Of a DNA stretch of 7,471 nucleotides, positions 6,606-7,471 are shown piece by piece. The position numbers and the translations under genes are program-made. Positions within the stretch are counted from its first letter, which is position 1, and each line of letters opens with the position of its first letter. Origin of the DNA: an uncultured Spirochaetia bacterium (GTDB lineage Bacteria > Spirochaetota > UBA4802 > JAGODF01); the NCBI GenBank assembly GCA_937967705.1, contig CALCJG010000434.1, forward strand, positions 1-7,471. Direction: 5' to 3'. Under the pieces are notes generated by a model. The model saw only the letters and a list, made by a program, of their open reading frames with translations, did no database searches and was not told the origin of the DNA.

Positions 6606-6621
6606 ATTCAGAAGCCTGAAT
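6606..6621. repeat. Inverted repeat at the expected start of transcription
   Basis: ATTCAG and CTGAAT are perfect six-base arms around AAGC, starting one base after the candidate -10. The position would suit an operator or a small 5' hairpin in the mRNA. Short enough that chance is a real alternative. Confidence 0.35.
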
Positions 6622-6647
6622 AAAGTATTTTGATGCCGGGGTATCTT

Positions 6648-7471
6648 ATGAACCGGATCTATATTTATCTTTTACTGATCCTTTGCCTCCCTGTCTCCCC
6701 GTCCCTGAGGGCGCATACCCCCGGGGGATTTGCGCCGGGCTGCTGCCTGGACCGGATCTTCTTTTCCAGTCCGGTCAAAAAGCATAAGGTCAAGGTGGGG
6801 GGATGTGAGGCTGTTTTTTACGATCTCCATTATTATGAAAGCCCTGACGGGAAGAAGATCTCCCTGAATCACGGTTTTCTCAGTCGGGAAAGCAAGCTCA
6901 GGGTCGGCAAACGCCTTCTCCGTTTCAGCGCGGGAACAGTCTGGTTCTACCCTGATGGATCGGTCATGCAGGGGGTCCTGGCCGGAAGAACGGCATGGAC
7001 TCTCCGGGGCCGGAGTCTGCTCCTGACGCCTGGGGAAACCTCCTTCTACGAGGAGGGGTCTCTGAAGGCATGCCGCATCCCCAGGGAAACGGAGCTGCCT
7101 TTAAAAGACCTTTGGGTCTCCTTTGAGGCGGGCAGCATCGGTCTGCATAAGAACGGGGCCGTGCAGAGCGGCGTACCCGCCCGGGAGATGTCTCTCCTCT
7201 TGGGAGGGCGCAGTTTCCTTCTGGGGCCCCGGCATCATCTCTCCTTTTATGCAGACGGTACACTGGAGCGGGTCTATTTTAAAGAGACCTCTAAGAATGA
7301 GGTGCTGAACCTCACCTGGAAAGGCCGGGATATCCCCTTTTCCATGGTCTGGTTTCATGCTGACGGAAAACTCAAGGGGGGGTATCCCGCAGAGAACATA
7401 GAATTTACGGAAGGGGTTAACCGCTTTCTCTGCAGGGCCCGGCAGGTCAGCTACTTCAACGGTGTCGCCTT
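6648..7471 (+). CDS. Secreted protein with MORN-like FYxDGxL repeats, C-terminus cut by window edge
   Basis: The frame is open from ATG 6648 to the right edge: 274 codons read, no stop. It begins with a signal peptide (residues 1-22, hydrophobic core IYIYLLLILCLPV, probable cut after LRA), so the product should be exported to the periplasm or envelope. From about residue 60 the chain is a degenerate tandem repeat of 33-36 residues, each with an aromatic-x-x-(D/E/N)-G-x-(L/V) turn; the glycines fall at 68, 104, 137, 170, 204, 240 and 272, for example YPDGSV, YEEGSL, HKNGAV, YADGTL, HADGKL. This resembles MORN-variant repeat proteins, common in spirochaetes as I recall; such sheets often serve binding or scaffolding, and no catalytic motif is seen. 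Ribosome-binding site is weak (GGGG seven bases before 6648). An in-frame ATG at 6633 would add five residues but has no better site. Divergent from the zinc-ribbon/beta-helix gene. Confidence 0.75.
   Translation, partial: MNRIYIYLLLILCLPVSPSLRAHTPGGFAPGCCLDRIFFSSPVKKHKVKVGGCEAVFYDLHYYESPDGKKISLNHGFLSRESKLRVGKRLLRFSAGTVWFYPDGSVMQGVLAGRTAWTLRGRSLLLTPGETSFYEEGSLKACRIPRETELPLKDLWVSFEAGSIGLHKNGAVQSGVPAREMSLLLGGRSFLLGPRHHLSFYADGTLERVYFKETSKNEVLNLTWKGRDIPFSMVWFHADGKLKGGYPAENIEFTEGVNRFLCRARQVSYFNGVA

Overview
The window reads as an ordinary chromosomal segment of a Gram-negative (diderm), fatty-acid-using bacterium. It has moderately high GC, SD-led genes and sigma70-type promoter hexamers. A spirochaete, possibly Leptospirales-like, is my best guess. 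It rests on three things recalled from memory, not searched: a lipoprotein with a loose lipobox, a secreted protein built of MORN-like 'FYxDGxL' repeats, and a FadI/FadJ pair resembling the mitochondrial trifunctional protein. A deltaproteobacterium or another diderm remains possible.

Left third (1-3095, minus strand): a fadI-fadJ operon for the last three steps of fatty acid beta-oxidation. fadI (thiolase, complete) is upstream. fadJ (enoyl-CoA hydratase/3-hydroxyacyl-CoA dehydrogenase) follows 14 bases later and runs off the left edge. Upstream of fadI lies a 313-base divergent intergenic region. It holds a perfect 10-3-10 palindrome placed over the spacer and -10 of a plausible fadI promoter, which is what an operator for a fatty-acid-responsive repressor would look like.

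Middle (3409-6081, plus strand): three co-directional genes with gaps of 49 and 98 bases. They encode a lipoprotein with a DUF4015-type putative glycosidase domain, a small zinc-ribbon protein with two membrane segments, and a DUF21 (CNNM-type) membrane protein with a CBS pair and no CorC/HlyC domain. They may form one operon, but the 98-base gap carries a possible -10 and a small palindrome, so the third gene may have its own promoter.

Right third: a small minus-strand gene (6126-6446) joins a four-cysteine zinc ribbon to a bactofilin-like short beta-helix and converges on the DUF21 gene. Divergent from it, a secreted repeat protein starts at 6648 and runs off the right edge. Its promoter has a seven-G run in the -35/-10 spacer and an inverted repeat at the expected start of transcription.

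I found no mobile elements, RNA genes, CRISPR arrays or clear rho-independent terminators, and no convincing wholly new system. The most useful leads are the fad operator candidate, the repeat protein with its G tracts and start-site repeat, and the zinc-ribbon/beta-helix mini-protein.
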